Positions 5,887 through 7,114 of a stretch of 7,114 bases of DNA are shown piece after piece. The DNA lies in NCBI GenBank assembly GCA_905207425.1, contig CAJLLB010000102.1:1-7114 (forward strand). The letters are read 5' to 3'. Made by a program: the position numbers and the translations under genes. The stretch's first letter is position 1; the number at the start of each line of letters is the position of its first letter. The notes below the pieces were generated by a model. It saw nothing but the letters and a program-made list of their open reading frames with translations. It was not told where the DNA came from and did not search any database. Source of the stretch: an uncultured Collinsella sp. (GTDB lineage: Bacteria; Actinomycetota; Coriobacteriia; Coriobacteriales; Coriobacteriaceae).

Positions 5887-7114
5887 GTGAGGTTCAGGCG
5901 CTGGTGGAGTGTCCCGTTATCGTTGGCACGGCGGGTCACGTCGACCACGGTAAGTCGGCACTGATCGAGGCGCTGACCGGCAAGAATCCCGATCGCCTGG
6001 AGGTCGAGCGTCGCCGGGGCATGACGGTGGAGCTGGGCTTTGGCGAACTGGCACTGCCGAGCGGCAAGATCGTTGGCCTTGTCGACGTGCCGGGCCACGC
6101 GCATTACCTGCGCGCTATGGTACAGGGTGCGACAGGCATCGACGTTGCCGTGCTGGTGGTCTCTGCCGTCGAGGGCGTAATGCCGCAGACGCGCGAGCAC
6201 GTGCACGTGCTGGAGCTGCTGGGCGTCACGCATATGGTGGTGGCGCTGACGATGTGTGACCTGGCCGATGCCGAGATGACCGAGCTTGCCGAGCTCGATG
6301 TCGATGACTTTTTGTCGGGTACCGTGTTTGCGGGCGCGCCGATGGTCCCCGTGTCGTCCAAGACCGGCGAGGGGATTGGCGCGCTGCTGGCCGCGCTTGA
6401 CGATCAGGTTGGTACCTGCTGGGATTCCTGCCGCGACCGTGCCGAGCGTACCGATGCCGCGCCGCGCTTGCCGATTGACCGCTGCTTTACGATCAAGGGC
6501 ACCGGCACCGTCGTGACGGGAACGCTGCACGATGCGCCGGTTGCGGTGGGCGATGTGCTCGTTGCGCTGCCGTCGCGCACGGCCTGCCGCGTACGTGGGA
6601 TCCAAGTGCATGGCGACACGCAGCAGGCGCTGCCCGGTCAGCGTGTGGCGCTCAACCTGGTTGGCGATGGCGTCGCTGCGCTCGATCGTGGTGAGATGCT
6701 CGGCGTGGAGGGTCGCTTTGGCCAGACGCTGCGCTTTATGATGGCGTTTACGTATTTGGGTCGCGAGGGAGCCAAGCCGCGTGTGCTCGAGTCGGGCGCG
6801 CGCGTGCATGTGATGGCGGGTACGGCCGAAGTCGTCGGCCGCATCATGTTCATGGAGGGCGAGGCCCTCATGGCGGTGGGCGAGACGCGAGTGGTGCAGG
6901 TACGCTTGGAGGAACCACTTCCGCTGCGTGCCGGCGACCATGCCGTGGTGCTGTCCTATTCGCCGGTCATGCTTATTGGTGGAGGGCGTGTGCTGTTGTC
7001 GCGTTGCCGCCGTTCGCGCGAACTTACTGAGGGGGAGCGCGTGCTGTACGCGGCGCTCGAGTCCGGAGATATTGCGGGCGCGGTGGATGCATGGCTGGCG
7101 CTGCAAGCGCTGCC
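5883..7114 (+). CDS. selB: Selenocysteine-specific elongation factor SelB (3' end missing)
   Basis: SelB is the GTPase that delivers Sec-tRNA(Sec) to ribosomes at UGA codons marked by a SECIS hairpin. About 410 codons are present before the window ends. The G domain shows G1 GTAGHVDHGKS (15-25), G2 RRRGMTVELGF (43-53), G3 DVPGH (68-72) and G5 SSKTG (158-162). GMTVELGF is characteristic of SelB rather than EF-Tu. Domain II begins near residue 200 with a DRCFTIKGTGTVVTGTL block, followed by a second beta-barrel domain. The C-terminal winged-helix domains that bind SECIS RNA lie mostly beyond the edge. The G4 motif reads TMCD (123-126) where E. coli SelB has TKAD, so the conserved lysine is missing. 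The ATG overlaps the selA stop as ATGA, with AAGAAGG at 5866-5872 inside selA as the likely ribosome binding site; coupled translation is likely. Confidence 0.96.
   Translation, partial: MSEVQALVECPVIVGTAGHVDHGKSALIEALTGKNPDRLEVERRRGMTVELGFGELALPSGKIVGLVDVPGHAHYLRAMVQGATGIDVAVLVVSAVEGVMPQTREHVHVLELLGVTHMVVALTMCDLADAEMTELAELDVDDFLSGTVFAGAPMVPVSSKTGEGIGALLAALDDQVGTCWDSCRDRAERTDAAPRLPIDRCFTIKGTGTVVTGTLHDAPVAVGDVLVALPSRTACRVRGIQVHGDTQQALPGQRVALNLVGDGVAALDRGEMLGVEGRFGQTLRFMMAFTYLGREGAKPRVLESGARVHVMAGTAEVVGRIMFMEGEALMAVGETRVVQVRLEEPLPLRAGDHAVVLSYSPVMLIGGGRVLLSRCRRSRELTEGERVLYAALESGDIAGAVDAWLALQAL

Noticed and set aside
5532..7106. A 524-codon open frame on the - strand opposite selA and selB
   Set aside because: Same explanation: the + strand encodes clear SelA and SelB motifs, and the antisense product is a low-complexity Arg/His/Gln-rich sequence.
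1..7114. Mobile elements, CRISPR arrays, tRNA or rRNA genes
   Set aside because: Nothing resembling transposase, terminal inverted repeats, regularly spaced repeats or structured RNA genes was seen; nearly all the sequence is accounted for by co-directional metabolic genes.

Overview
The window is a high-GC segment in which all seven genes lie on the + strand with little space between them. Codon use is strongly G/C-ending and ribosome binding sites are clear. Gene content (formate hydrogenlyase maturation, a formate channel, an anaerobic molybdenum oxidoreductase and selenocysteine machinery) points to a strictly anaerobic, formate-metabolising bacterium. My best guess is a Coriobacteriia gut anaerobe such as Collinsella. 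That is an inference from gene content and GC character, not from a marker gene.

Layout. (1) 1-1257 is the 3' end of a formate hydrogenlyase (group 4 [NiFe]-hydrogenase, Hyc-type) operon: the C-terminal end of HycG, then HycH, then the HycI endopeptidase that processes the hydrogenase large subunit. The genes abut or overlap by one base. (2) 1297-2136 is a FocA/FdhC-type formate channel of the FNT family, 39 bases after hycI and probably in the same transcript. A strong rho-independent terminator follows at 2159-2194. (3) 2259-4376 is a stand-alone cytoplasmic molybdopterin oxidoreductase of the PhsA/PsrA-like branch of the DMSO reductase family. It has an N-terminal [4Fe-4S] motif and a cysteine, not selenocysteine, at the predicted Mo-ligand position. 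(4) 4429-7114 holds selA and selB, the selenocysteine synthase and the selenocysteine-specific elongation factor. They overlap by four bases, and selB runs off the right edge.

How it fits together. The formate channel would bring formate to, or equilibrate it with, a cytoplasm-facing formate hydrogenlyase that splits it to CO2 and H2. HycH and HycI are needed to assemble the hydrogenase. The usual formate dehydrogenase partner (FdhF) is a selenoprotein, which would explain selA-selB next door, although no in-frame UGA selenoprotein gene is visible here. The molybdenum enzyme between the two blocks has no electron-transfer or membrane subunit beside it, and its substrate cannot be read from the sequence. 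It is the least understood part of the window. I see no mobile elements, CRISPR arrays, tRNA or rRNA genes.
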